A stretch of 64,000 nucleotides of DNA from assembly GCA_902363835.1 (NCBI GenBank), contig CABJBM010000010.1:62001-126000 (forward strand). Direction: 5' to 3'. Positions 1-7,739 of the stretch are shown piece after piece; position 1 is the first letter of the stretch, and every line of letters begins with the position of its first letter. The position numbers were made by a program, and so were the translations under genes. The notes beneath the pieces are model-generated. The model did not search any database and was not told the origin of the DNA. It saw nothing but the letters and a program-made list of their open reading frames with translations. This DNA is from Lachnospiraceae bacterium. Its GTDB lineage: Bacteria; Bacillota; Clostridia; Lachnospirales; Lachnospiraceae.

Positions 1-470
1 AAGAGGCAGTGCTTGCGGAAAGAAACCGGGTAAAGCCAGCCGGCCTTTCTTTTGGAATAAAGGAAGAGGATGATGTGCTGGAATTAGATCCACGGCCAGT
101 CTTTGAAGCCCTCTGCACCATGAGAAACAGGGAGGAGAAGGCCTCTCTGGCTCTTGGCTTTCATCTTGCTCTGGCACAGGGGATCGCATCTGTCTGTGAG
201 AAGCTGCAAAGTAGATACTTAACCAATGCCGTTGCCTTAAGCGGAGGCGTTTTTCAAAATGCCCTGCTGACCAGGCATACCATGAAACTTTTAAGAGAAA
301 AGGGATTTCAAGTCTATTTAAATGGAGCTGTTCCCCCTAATGACGGGGGAGTGAGCCTGGGCCAGGCTTATGTGGGAAACGAATATCTAAAATCCGGGAT
401 TATGGATTTGGAAAGGACAGGATGTCATGTGTGTTGCAGTGCCGGGAAAAGTAATTCAAATAAAAGGTGA
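1..470 (+). CDS. hypF: Carbamoyltransferase HypF, C-terminal end (cut by window start)
   Basis: HypF makes the carbamoyl-derived cyanide precursor and passes it to HypE during assembly of the Fe(CN)2CO centre of [NiFe] hydrogenase. Only about the last 156 codons are present; the reading frame enters at base 3 and no start is visible. The piece carries the family's C-terminal motifs ALSGGVFQNALL and PPNDGGVSLGQA, which belong to the carbamoyl-transfer domain. The N-terminal acylphosphatase and YrdC-like domains must lie upstream of the window. Its last 44 bases overlap the start of hypC, which indicates translational coupling, and the order hypF-hypC-hypD-hypE is a usual maturation operon. The gene is truncated only by the window edge; nothing suggests a pseudogene. 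Confidence 0.93.
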   Translation, partial: EAVLAERNRVKPAGLSFGIKEEDDVLELDPRPVFEALCTMRNREEKASLALGFHLALAQGIASVCEKLQSRYLTNAVALSGGVFQNALLTRHTMKLLREKGFQVYLNGAVPPNDGGVSLGQAYVGNEYLKSGIMDLERTGCHVCCSAGKSNSNKR

Positions 471-642
471 TTATGCAAAGGTCAACATTATGGATAATAT
501 CACGGATGCCAATATAAAGCTGGTGGATACAAAAGTGGGAGATTATGTTCTCATACATGCCGGCTGTGTCATTGAGGTCTTAAAGGAAGATGTGGCAGAG
601 GAAATTCTCTCCATTTTTTCCCAGCTTCAGGAGGAGCTATAA
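427..642 (+). CDS. hypC: Hydrogenase maturation chaperone HypC
   Basis: HypC is a small chaperone that, with HypD, carries the iron and its diatomic ligands to the hydrogenase large subunit. The 71-residue protein starts with MCVAVPGKV, the signature start of the HypC/HupF family, in which Cys2 is essential for binding HypD and the iron. The start is fixed by this motif even though it lies 44 bases inside the end of hypF in another frame. The length is normal for the family. hypD begins three bases after the stop. No hydrogenase structural gene is visible in the window, so the client enzyme must be encoded elsewhere. Confidence 0.95.
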   Translation: MCVAVPGKVIQIKGDYAKVNIMDNITDANIKLVDTKVGDYVLIHAGCVIEVLKEDVAEEILSIFSQLQEEL

Positions 643-645
643 AAT

Positions 646-1683
646 ATGATCCAACAGGTGATCCATGAACTGAAAAATTATGACGGAAGGCCGGTAAAAA
701 TCATGGAGGTATGCGGGACCCATACTGCCAGCATTTTTAAAAACGGCATACGGACCATGATTTCACCCAAGATCCAGCTGATTTCAGGACCGGGCTGTCC
801 GGTTTGCGTTACCTCTGCCGCCTATATCGATGAGCTGACGGAATATTCCCTGAGGGAGAACCATTGTGTCCTCACCTTTGGGGATATGATGAAGGTCAAA
901 GGAAGCAGGATGAGCCTGACAGAGGCAAAGGCGGCCGGAGGGCGGGTGAAAATCCTGTATTCCCCTCTCATGGCAGTTGCAGAAGCGGAGAAAAACAGAG
1001 AAACCCAATATGTGTTTGCCGCAGTGGGGTTTGAAACCACTGCCCCGGTTTATACCCTGCTGCTTGAGGAAATCCGGCAGAAGAAGATTGAAAACTTAAA
1101 ACTTCTGACTTCGTTAAAAACCATTGTACCGGCTCTTTCTTTTCTCTGTGAAACGGAAAAAAACATCGATGGGTTTTTAAGTCCCGGACATGTCAGCGTG
1201 ATCACCGGAAGCAGTGCATACAGGGAACTGGCCTTCAGGTACAGAAAACCCTTTGTAATCGCAGGCTTTGAAGGAGAGCACATACTGGCCGCCGTATATG
1301 AGATCATGACCCAGATCAGGGAGCAGCGCTTTGAGGTAAAAAACATGTATGCCAACGCTGTGACAGAGGAAGGAAATCAGAAGGCATTGGAGCTTATGGA
1401 ACGGTATTTTGAACCTGCCGATGGTTTTTGGAGGGGAATCGGGATCATAGAAAAATCTGCCTTAAGGCTTAAGGAGGAATACAGAGCCTATGATGCAGGA
1501 AGCAATGGAGAAGAGATGGAAGAACATATGCCAAAGGGGTGTGAGTGTAAATCAGTGATCCTTGGGCGGATCAACCCGCCGGAATGTCCCTTGTTTAAAA
1601 CAGCCTGTACTCCGCTTCATGCCATTGGACCCTGTATGGTATCCCAGGAAGGGGCCTGCGGCATCTGGTATCAGAATTCATGA
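646..1683 (+). CDS. hypD: Hydrogenase maturation protein HypD
   Basis: HypD is the iron-sulfur scaffold on which the Fe(CN)2CO group of [NiFe] hydrogenase is assembled, together with HypC and HypE. The 345-residue protein has the family motifs in order: CGTHT near residue 24, GPGCPVC near residue 48, GFETTAP near residue 128, and a cysteine-rich C-terminal part (CECK, PPECPLFKTACTP, GPCMVS) that binds a [4Fe-4S] cluster. It follows hypC by three bases and precedes hypE, so it sits inside a single transcription unit. Length and motif order are complete, and I see no frameshift. Confidence 0.96.
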   Translation: MIQQVIHELKNYDGRPVKIMEVCGTHTASIFKNGIRTMISPKIQLISGPGCPVCVTSAAYIDELTEYSLRENHCVLTFGDMMKVKGSRMSLTEAKAAGGRVKILYSPLMAVAEAEKNRETQYVFAAVGFETTAPVYTLLLEEIRQKKIENLKLLTSLKTIVPALSFLCETEKNIDGFLSPGHVSVITGSSAYRELAFRYRKPFVIAGFEGEHILAAVYEIMTQIREQRFEVKNMYANAVTEEGNQKALELMERYFEPADGFWRGIGIIEKSALRLKEEYRAYDAGSNGEEMEEHMPKGCECKSVILGRINPPECPLFKTACTPLHAIGPCMVSQEGACGIWYQNS

Positions 1684-1725
1684 TTTGCAGGGCTGAAAGA
1701 AAGAGAATAAAAGGAGAGGGAAGCC

Positions 1726-2703
1726 ATGAAAATTGATATGTCCTATGGCAGCGGAGGAAAGCAGACAGGCAATCTCATCAATGAGGTGTTTTTAAAGAGT
1801 TTTAATAATAATACCTTAAATAAACTGGAAGATGCCGCAGTACTGAATATCAAAGGAAAAATTGCCTATACAACGGATTCCTTTGTGGTCACTCCTTTGT
1901 TTTTCAAAGGAGGAAATATCGGTAAGCTTGCAGTATGCGGGACCGTGAACGACTTATCCATGATGGGGGCTGTTCCCAGATATTTGACCGCAGGCTTTAT
2001 TATAGAGGAAGGTGCGGAGCTTGAGGAGATCCGGCAGATCGCTGATTCCATGGCCATGGCAGCCAGGGAGGCAGGAGTGAGGATTGTGGCCGGTGATACG
2101 AAAGTGGTGGAAGGAAACGGGGGAATCTACATCAATACCTCCGGAATAGGGCAAATCCGCAAGGAAGGAATCAGCATATCAAAGTGCAGGCCAAAAGATG
2201 TTATCATTCTTTCCGGCAATTTAGGAGAACATCATGCGGCCATACTTTCTCACAGGATGGGGATCGAAAATCAGATCGCAAGTGATTGTGCACCTCTTCA
2301 TTCTATGGTCAAAAATCTCCTTGATGAAAACATCCGGGTTCATTGTATGAGAGACATTACCAGGGGAGGGCTTGCTACGGTCCTTAATGAAGCTGCGGAC
2401 CAATCCTCCTGCAGAGTTGAAATCTGGGAGGAAGCCATTCCTGTCAGCACTCAGGTAAGAGGCTTCTGCGATATCCTGGGCCTGGATCCTCTTTACATGG
2501 CAAACGAAGGGAAAATGATCGCAGTAGTTCCTGAAAACCAGGCACAAAAGGCTTTAGAGGCGGTCCAGAAAAGCAGGTATGGAAAAAATGCCAGAATTAT
2601 CGGGACAATTCTGGAGGGCAGAGGCGTAACAATGAAAACCAGGTTACAGGGAAGCAGAACCATTGATGTTTTATACGGAGAGGGTCTGCCAAGGATTTGT
2701 TAG
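1726..2703 (+). CDS. hypE: Carbamoyl dehydratase HypE
   Basis: HypE converts the thiocarbamate on its own C-terminal cysteine into thiocyanate using ATP, supplying cyanide ligands to the HypCD scaffold. The 325-residue protein has the PurM/SelD-like ATP-binding start (YGSGGKQTGNLINE) and the acidic DAAVL segment. It ends in the diagnostic PRIC tail whose terminal Cys carries the carbamoyl group. An AAGGAGAGG ribosome site precedes the ATG. It is the last recognisable gene of the hyp operon; the next gene encodes an unrelated amidase. I see no strong terminator in the 110 bases after it, so read-through is possible. Confidence 0.96.
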   Translation: MKIDMSYGSGGKQTGNLINEVFLKSFNNNTLNKLEDAAVLNIKGKIAYTTDSFVVTPLFFKGGNIGKLAVCGTVNDLSMMGAVPRYLTAGFIIEEGAELEEIRQIADSMAMAAREAGVRIVAGDTKVVEGNGGIYINTSGIGQIRKEGISISKCRPKDVIILSGNLGEHHAAILSHRMGIENQIASDCAPLHSMVKNLLDENIRVHCMRDITRGGLATVLNEAADQSSCRVEIWEEAIPVSTQVRGFCDILGLDPLYMANEGKMIAVVPENQAQKALEAVQKSRYGKNARIIGTILEGRGVTMKTRLQGSRTIDVLYGEGLPRIC

Positions 2704-2813
2704 GGAAAAACCGTGTTTTTTTGCGTAAAAATAACTAAAAAATCGAAAAACATGTGGCATTTGCAGGACCAGGTCATATATTTATAATAGTTAAGTATGA
2801 AAGGAATGCTAAT

Positions 2814-3383
2814 ATGGCTATTAAGATATTTATTGATCAAGGTCACAATCCCAGCGGATATTTTAACAGCGGAGCGGAGGCCAATGGTTTAAGAGAATCG
2901 GAGATCAACTATCAGGTTGGAATATATCTGCAGAACCTGTTAAACAGTGATCCAAGGTTTGAAGCCCGGGTATCAAGACCAGAACCAAATACCGTATTAG
3001 GAACCAACAATACCACCAGTCTGGCACAGAGAGTTGCCATGGCTAATTCATGGCCGGCCGATTATTTTATCAGCATACACTGCAATGTGAATCCCAACCC
3101 AGCCATTAATGGAACGGAGGTATATATTTATCAATATTATACCCAGGCACAATGGCTGGCAGAGCAGATCATGGAAGGTGTAAACCAGGTGGTAGGAACG
3201 GCAAACAACGGGATCAGGGAAAACCCGTCCCTGTATGTATTAAGAAATGCAAATATGCCGGCCAACCTTGTGGAGCTGGGGTATTTAAGCAACCCGTCGG
3301 ATGCTGAAAAACTGCGTGACGACCAGTATGGGTTTGCCTATGGCATTTTTTTAGGCATTATGAGATATTTTGGTTTCGCATGA
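2814..3383 (+). CDS. N-acetylmuramoyl-L-alanine amidase (Amidase_3 family)
   Basis: Predicted zinc amidase that cuts the bond between muramic acid and the stem peptide of peptidoglycan. The protein starts almost directly with the catalytic fold: IFIDQGHNPSG has the first zinc histidine, ESEIN the zinc glutamate, SIHCNVNP the second histidine, and NLVELGYLSN the late catalytic glutamate. I chose the ATG at 2814 because AAAGGA lies 9 bases upstream and the fold begins there; an in-frame start at 2754 would add 20 residues without a ribosome site. There is no clear signal peptide and no attached wall-binding domain. It may therefore act in the cytoplasm or during lysis or sporulation, or be exported by another route. 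About 189 residues, a minimal catalytic domain. Confidence 0.87.
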   Translation: MAIKIFIDQGHNPSGYFNSGAEANGLRESEINYQVGIYLQNLLNSDPRFEARVSRPEPNTVLGTNNTTSLAQRVAMANSWPADYFISIHCNVNPNPAINGTEVYIYQYYTQAQWLAEQIMEGVNQVVGTANNGIRENPSLYVLRNANMPANLVELGYLSNPSDAEKLRDDQYGFAYGIFLGIMRYFGFA

Positions 3384-3408
3384 TAATCTTTATACAGTAT
3401 GCAATGAT

Positions 3409-3471
3409 ATGCTCCCTTTGTGGTAAATAGGAAGAGGAATAAACTATTTGCTGCAAGGAGGGCATTTTTTT
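3409..3471 (+). terminator. Intrinsic terminator after the amidase gene
   Basis: Arms 3409-3420 and 3454-3465 pair over 12 positions (one mismatch, two G-U). A nested stem (3425-3430 with 3444-3449) lies inside, and seven T follow. It lies between the amidase stop and the promoter of the AraC-type gene. Confidence 0.6.
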
Positions 3472-3501
3472 GTAAAAATATTTTAAGATTCTTATGATAT
3501 A

Positions 3502-3530
3502 TGGAACCTTAAAAGCATCCGTGTTATAAT
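3502..3530 (+). promoter_or_regulatory. Candidate sigma-A promoter of the AraC-type gene
   Basis: A perfect TATAAT lies at 3525-3530 with a weak -35 (TGGAAC) 17 bases upstream. The first in-frame ATG (3529) falls inside this -10 box, so it could not be on the transcript. This is the main reason for placing the translation start downstream. Confidence 0.5.
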
Positions 3531-3618
3531 GTTGTTATCGAAGAAACATATCAATACAAAAGAAGAGGAGTTTGATCGGCAGACCAATCTATATGAACAA
3601 AAAGGGGGTGTCAGGCTT

Positions 3619-4530
3619 TTGAAGGATGTTTACGATATAAAATTACGGAATGGAACCCAGGAAGAAATACTGCCTGATTTCACACCGGATTTCCCTTATA
3701 TAGCTTCCCGTGTTGAATTGGACCGATATATAGGACGTTCTGTTCCTTGGCATTGGCATAAAGAGATTGAATTGTTTTATATAGAAAACGGCGGGCTGGA
3801 ATATTATACGCCAAAGGGGAAAATTGCATTTCCGTCGGGGTCAGGAGGCCTTGTCAATTCCAATGTACTGCACATGACAAAACCAGAAAGAAATGTAAAA
3901 AATACGGTTCAGCTTTTGCATATCTTTGATACCTCTTTCATAGCCGGCCAGCGGGGGAGCCGGATCGAACAAAAATATATAACGCCTATCATTGGGGCCC
4001 CTCAGATAGAGATCATTGCACTTTATCCGGAGGATCCGGCGCAGACTCAGGTTTTAAATTCGATTCGTGAATCTTTTAACCTTTCCGAACATGATTTTGG
4101 ATATGAAATAAAATTGCGGGAGGCATTATCTGATATATGGTTCCAGCTTTCCGCCATCTCTCTTCCTTTGCTGGAAAAAAAGGGGTATTACGACAAGGAA
4201 AGTGATAAGATAAAATTAATGATGATCCATATCCAGGAGCACTATAGGGAAAAGATTTCAATTGGGGATATTGCTGAAGCTGCTTTTATCAGCGAGAGGG
4301 AATGCTTCCGGACGTTTCATGACTGCCTGCATATGACGCCTGCGGAGTATATCAAAAGCTGCCGTCTGCAAATGGCATGCCACATGCTGGCAAAAAGCCG
4401 GGAAACGATTACATTTATCAGCCATGCCTGCGGGTTGGGAAGCAGCAGCTACTTTGGAAAGGTATTTAAGGAATCTATTGGCTGTACTCCCGGGGAATAT
4501 CGCCAAAGGTGGCAGGATAATGATATATAA
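3619..4530 (+). CDS. AraC family transcriptional regulator with cupin sensor domain
   Basis: DNA-binding regulator with an N-terminal cupin pocket (VPWHWHKEIELFYI motif, likely a sugar or metabolite sensor) and a C-terminal double helix-turn-helix AraC domain (ISIGDIAEAAFISERECFR, then the second helix pair ending in GCTPGEYRQRW). The frame is open from an ATG at 3529, but that codon overlaps a TATAAT box and has no ribosome site. The TTG at 3619 has GGGGG about 10 bases upstream and gives a start (MKDVYDIKLRNG) that looks like the beginning of the folded domain. It is transcribed alone between two terminator-like structures, so its targets cannot be named from context. Confidence 0.85.
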   Translation: MKDVYDIKLRNGTQEEILPDFTPDFPYIASRVELDRYIGRSVPWHWHKEIELFYIENGGLEYYTPKGKIAFPSGSGGLVNSNVLHMTKPERNVKNTVQLLHIFDTSFIAGQRGSRIEQKYITPIIGAPQIEIIALYPEDPAQTQVLNSIRESFNLSEHDFGYEIKLREALSDIWFQLSAISLPLLEKKGYYDKESDKIKLMMIHIQEHYREKISIGDIAEAAFISERECFRTFHDCLHMTPAEYIKSCRLQMACHMLAKSRETITFISHACGLGSSSYFGKVFKESIGCTPGEYRQRWQDNDI

Positions 4531-4663
4531 AGGCAGAAATAAGATATTTATTCAGAGAGGATTGCACTATAATGATACTTGTAAAGGTGATAGGCAATCT
4601 GGAAATGCATAACTCCTTAAGATCGCCGTTTGTGACTGCTGTTTTATAAATGGAGGGCATTCA

Positions 4664-4909
4664 ATGACAAAAATAAATATCTTGAATATGAAAGGTTTTT
4701 TACAGACGGTAAATGCGTGCTGCGGAGCGGTTAACCTGCTGCAGCCGGACGGAAGTAAAGAAAACATCAATAAAAAGTATGGGATTCAGAATGAGCTGCT
4801 GAAAAGGTACATACAAAATAAAAATCACCTGAAGCTCTCATTGGATATTCCGGCCCCAAAGGATTATATGAGCATTGTCTTTTTCTTAATTGGGTCCGCT
4901 AATAACTAG
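4664..4909 (+). CDS. Conserved-looking small protein of unknown function
   Basis: This 81-residue protein has a good ribosome site (GGAGGG about 7 bases before the ATG). It contains no transmembrane segment, signal peptide or metal motif that I can see. It has an alternating hydrophobic pattern (NMKGFLQTVNACCGAVNLL, then LLKRYIQNKNHLKLSLDIP) and a hydrophobic C-terminal end. I believe similar short proteins occur in many clostridia, sometimes misannotated as polymerase fragments; that is memory, not something shown here. It follows the AraC-type gene by 133 bases and is closed by a perfect hairpin at 4932-4960, so it could be a small independent or co-transcribed unit. Confidence 0.65.
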   Translation: MTKINILNMKGFLQTVNACCGAVNLLQPDGSKENINKKYGIQNELLKRYIQNKNHLKLSLDIPAPKDYMSIVFFLIGSANN

Positions 4910-4931
4910 CTTGCAATACTTCATCATAAAG

Positions 4932-4960
4932 GGGACTTAACCAAAATACGGTTAAGTCCC
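4932..4960. terminator. Perfect 11-bp hairpin between convergent genes
   Basis: Arms 4932-4942 and 4950-4960 are perfectly complementary with a 7-base loop. It lies between convergent genes, so it may end transcription from both sides, but neither side has a true T-run. Confidence in terminator function is therefore limited. Confidence 0.45.
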
Positions 4961-4976
4961 TACCCCTGTCTCCGGA

Positions 4977-5939
4977 TCATTTGCTATGGGTCAGAACAAA
5001 TTCCCGTTTTATCGTCAGCAGTCTTTTTATCTGTTTTAAGATATAAAACAGAATTGCCCTGGCTTCAAATTCCTCCCGGTCAGAGGGCAGCTCATGATTT
5101 TTCAGCTCCTGAAACAAAAGATCCAAATCAACTAAAAGCCCTTCCGCCGAATTATTTCTGTGATATCCCTGTTGAATTCCCTTTAAAAGCTGTGCCACCT
5201 GCTTTGCCTGTCTGGGCAGACAGGTGATGCTTTTGATGTTTTCGTAAATTTCCTGAAGCACCATGCTTTGCTGCTGGCGCATCTGGATATAATCTATCTC
5301 ATAGGAATTCTTTTTCCAAAGGGCATTGTTGTAATTATTAAGGGCGCAAATTCTTGCCTGATCCAGGCCTTCCTTAAGGAGGATGAAACAATCCGGGCCA
5401 TATCCGCTTTTATCTTCCTCCATAAGCCAAAGGGACATGCGGTTTAAAATCTCTTTTATCTGCGCATCCACGTCATCGGCCAGCTTCTGAAATACTTTTT
5501 CCTTTTTTCGAAGATGCATATTGACCAGTACCCCTACGGTGGTGCCTATCAGGAACAAGGCCACCTCATTTCCAATGAGAGGCACAGACATGGATTTCTC
5601 AGCCAGAAAATGGGTGATTAATACGGAATCCATGGCAATTGCTTCTCCCCAGTCCGCGTACAGGCAGAGCAGGGCAAATAACAGAAGGTATCCTGCAAAT
5701 GCAATCAGGGTAAAGCCCAAAAGCTGGAAAGAGCCTGCAGCCAGTATTAAGGCACATAGAAAAGCCAGAGTCCTGTTTCTGGCGCTTTTAATGGTTTCTC
5801 TCTTTGTATTCTGGATGCTGAGTACCGTAATAATGCCTGCTGTAGCGGAGTATGTTAAGCCAAGCTCAGCGGCAATGGCAATTGCCAGCACTGCGGCAGC
5901 AGCGATTTTAATGCTTTTAATTACTTTTTCTTTATCCAT
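4977..5939 (-). CDS. Aromatic acid exporter (ArAE/FUSC-like) family membrane protein
   Basis: Predicted inner-membrane protein of the aromatic acid exporter family. The N-terminal 145 residues hold about five hydrophobic helices, including the family-like pattern SATAGIITVLSIQNTKRET and a run of small residues. The C-terminal half (residues 150-320) is a soluble, helical cytoplasmic domain matching the ArAE C-terminal domain. The ATG is preceded by AGAGGAATG. Length (320 residues) is normal for the short clostridial members. The substrate is unknown; in characterised relatives aromatic carboxylic acids are exported. It is a single gene, with a convergent small gene on one side and a divergent DUF1456 gene on the other. 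Confidence 0.8.
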   Translation of the reverse strand: MDKEKVIKSIKIAAAAVLAIAIAAELGLTYSATAGIITVLSIQNTKRETIKSARNRTLAFLCALILAAGSFQLLGFTLIAFAGYLLLFALLCLYADWGEAIAMDSVLITHFLAEKSMSVPLIGNEVALFLIGTTVGVLVNMHLRKKEKVFQKLADDVDAQIKEILNRMSLWLMEEDKSGYGPDCFILLKEGLDQARICALNNYNNALWKKNSYEIDYIQMRQQQSMVLQEIYENIKSITCLPRQAKQVAQLLKGIQQGYHRNNSAEGLLVDLDLLFQELKNHELPSDREEFEARAILFYILKQIKRLLTIKREFVLTHSK

Positions 5940-6089
5940 GTATCATTCCTCTTAAAAAGCAGTTTGTGTTTACAGTATACCATATTTTTAAAAATATCCC
6001 ACGAGAAAGATTGCTATTTCCTTCACAAAAAAGTATAATTTTTTTATTACAGCTATTAAGTAAAAGCTTATTCCTTAAGGAGGGACAGT

Positions 6090-6617
6090 GTGGACAACAA
6101 CGATATATTAATAAGATTGCGGTATGCCATGGATATGAAGGATTCTGATGTGATTGAAATATTCAGACTGGGTGGGATCGCAGTTACAAAAGAACAGGTC
6201 AAGAGGCTTTTGTCAAAGCCCGTAACCAGTTTAAATGTTTCCGGAGAGCAAAAGATCATTGAGAATAAAAACAGGGATATTTGTGACGATTTTATGCTGG
6301 AATCTTTTTTAAACGGTTTTATTATATTTAAAAGGGGAAAGCAGGAACCAAAGCAGGGAGAGCCGGAAAAACCTCTGTTCCTCATAAAGGACCATAAATC
6401 AGTCAATAATGTCCTGCTTAAAAAAATTAAAATTGCCCTGTCTCTTACAGGAGATGACATGCTTGAAATTTTTAAGTCCGTGGGAATCAATTTGTCCAAC
6501 GGTGAATTAAGTGCGGTTTTGCGGAGGGAAGGACAGCGCAACTACAAGGAGTGTCAGGACCGGTATGCCAGAAACTTCTTAAAGGGCCTTGCAATGAAAT
6601 ATCGGTCTGATCAGTGA
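6090..6617 (+). CDS. DUF1456 (YehS-like) family protein
   Basis: The 175-residue protein contains two copies of a roughly 60-residue helical unit. Copy one (NNDILIRLRYAMDMKDSDVIEIFR) and copy two (VNNVLLKKIKIALSLTGDDMLEIFK) align well, and each is followed by a GI/VG...L.R segment, the layout of the DUF1456/YehS family. Each unit ends in FL.G.I.F-type sequence (FLNGFIIFKRG and FLKGLAMKY). The start is a GTG with AAGGAGGG 6 bases upstream; no nearby ATG fits. The molecular role of the family is not established to my knowledge. The repeated fold suggests nucleic acid or protein binding, which is inference. Confidence 0.85.
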   Translation: MDNNDILIRLRYAMDMKDSDVIEIFRLGGIAVTKEQVKRLLSKPVTSLNVSGEQKIIENKNRDICDDFMLESFLNGFIIFKRGKQEPKQGEPEKPLFLIKDHKSVNNVLLKKIKIALSLTGDDMLEIFKSVGINLSNGELSAVLRREGQRNYKECQDRYARNFLKGLAMKYRSDQ

Positions 6618-6679
6618 TAAAAACCAGGTTTTTTTAAGTTTTTCCCCGAAAACCTGGCCGAAGACAGGGGTGAGGGGTA

Positions 6680-6707
6680 TTGCTTATTATTTTTTTTGTG
6701 TTATAAT
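6680..6707 (+). promoter_or_regulatory. Sigma-A promoter of the 6868 gene
   Basis: TTGCTT at 6680-6685 and a perfect TATAAT at 6702-6707 are separated by 16 bases. Transcription would start near 6714, leaving a leader of about 154 bases before the ATG at 6868. Confidence 0.7.
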
Positions 6708-6713
6708 GTAATT

Positions 6714-6867
6714 AGGCGTTATTTCCTTATGCTGCAGGAAATTTGGCGTTTTAGGGAAAAACCTTATAAGTGACCAGTAAAGAACCGTCTTTGTAAGAAG
6801 GGCTTTTAGATTTATGCCGGTGGCATGGATATGAAAAGCGCTTCTTTTTTTTGAAAGGAGGACAAAT
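6714..6867 (+). promoter_or_regulatory. Structured 5' leader, candidate transcription-attenuation element
   Basis: The leader between the promoter and the gene at 6868 folds into a 7-bp hairpin (6721-6727 with 6736-6742), a small 5-bp hairpin (6779-6783 with 6788-6792), and then a complete intrinsic terminator directly in front of the Shine-Dalgarno sequence. The repeat GGCGTT occurs on both sides of the first hairpin. A terminator inside a leader means the downstream gene is expressed only on read-through, as in riboswitch, T-box or protein-controlled attenuators. I see none of the conserved boxes of a T-box or a known riboswitch class that I can recall. The ligand, if any, is unknown. Confidence 0.5.
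6795..6852 (+). terminator. Leader terminator abutting the ribosome binding site
   Basis: Arms 6795-6807 and 6834-6846 pair over 13 positions with one G-G mismatch. A nested 5-bp stem (6814-6818 with 6822-6826) sits in the loop, and eight T run from 6845 to 6852. The AAAGGAGG ribosome site begins two bases later. Confidence 0.7.
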
Positions 6868-7647
6868 ATGCATTTGGAAGGAATGGAAGTCAGCCATATG
6901 AAGTTTGGTGAGGGTAAGGTTATGGAGTTGAGGGAGCAATATATCACCATACTGTTCCCCCAGGGAGAGAAGAAGTTTTTGTATCCCAATTCCTTTAAGA
7001 AATTTTTGACCCTCAAAGATAAGAACGTACAAACAGAAATGGATAACATGCTGAAACACATCATGCTGGAAGAAGAAACCAGGCGGGCAGAAGAGATCAG
7101 CGAGCAGGAACGTATGGAGGAAATACAGAACATGAAGATCCGCCCTGATTCCCAGGCGGCTTTTGGGTTTGTGGAGAATGATAAGGAACGTGTTTTTTCT
7201 TCCTGGTCAGTCTATGCAGGTTCCTATCAGAGCGGCGGCTCCAAAGGAAAGCCCAAGCTTCCTGTAAGGCTTAAGCTGAATTCCGCCTGCCTCCTTACGG
7301 AATGCCCCAAGGGGATTGCGGAAAAGAGGCGGCGCATCATAGGAGCCTTTATGCTGCAGGACAATTTTGAAAGCTCGGCCTGCAGGGATGGCATGATCCA
7401 AAGCCATGAAAAATACAGGATTTACCTGGGAGATAAGGAAACACTGTTCTACTGGGATTATTTCTCTGAAGGAACAGAGATTTCAAAATGGGGAAACGTA
7501 GAATTAAAATATTTTTCCAATGTAACCATGCAGAAGATCTTACAGGATATGCAGAAGGCCATTCTTGATGAGGAGCGGAAGAAGGAAGCAGAAGAATTTT
7601 ATGAGTATTTCTGCCTTATCAACAGATTACAGCCTATAGGTCAATAA
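6868..7647 (+). CDS. Protein of unknown function with N-terminal CarD/UvrD-tail-like barrel
   Basis: The 259-residue protein begins with MEVSHMKFGEGKVMEL, a GxxVxHxxFGxGxV pattern like the small barrel found in CarD and at the UvrD/PcrA C-terminus, both of which contact RNA polymerase. A charged helical stretch (about residues 52-92, EEETRRAEEISEQERMEE) follows. The remaining 165 residues match no family I can name and include two cysteines (about 139 and 145) and WDYFSEGTEISKW. The ribosome site AAAGGAGG is strong. Expression appears to be controlled by the leader terminator just upstream. A role in transcription or DNA repair is only a guess from the N-terminus. Confidence 0.8.
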   Translation: MHLEGMEVSHMKFGEGKVMELREQYITILFPQGEKKFLYPNSFKKFLTLKDKNVQTEMDNMLKHIMLEEETRRAEEISEQERMEEIQNMKIRPDSQAAFGFVENDKERVFSSWSVYAGSYQSGGSKGKPKLPVRLKLNSACLLTECPKGIAEKRRRIIGAFMLQDNFESSACRDGMIQSHEKYRIYLGDKETLFYWDYFSEGTEISKWGNVELKYFSNVTMQKILQDMQKAILDEERKKEAEEFYEYFCLINRLQPIGQ

Positions 7648-7676
7648 AGAGATGGGAGAGAAAAGGAGTGATGCGT

Positions 7677-7739
7677 ATGGAATATGAGAGGAATAAGAGA
7701 AATGAGAATATAGAAAAACGGAGGCTGCATAGGATTTAA
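7677..7739 (+). CDS. Possible 20-residue leader peptide upstream of the RNHCP gene
   Basis: A short reading frame starts at ATG 7677 (or 7671, two codons earlier) behind AAAAGGAG at 7661-7668. It would encode a very basic, Arg/Asn/Glu-rich peptide (MEYERNKRNENIEKRRLHRI). Its last third overlaps the first arm (7714-7725) of the hairpin system controlling the next gene. A ribosome on this frame would therefore block that arm, as in leader-peptide attenuation. The ribosome site and spacing are good, but a frame this short could be chance. Confidence 0.4.
   Translation: MEYERNKRNENIEKRRLHRI

Noticed and set aside
6619..6657. Inverted repeat after the DUF1456 gene
   Set aside because: The 9-bp stem (6624-6632 with 6649-6657) has the T-run inside its first arm and none after the second, so terminator function is doubtful.
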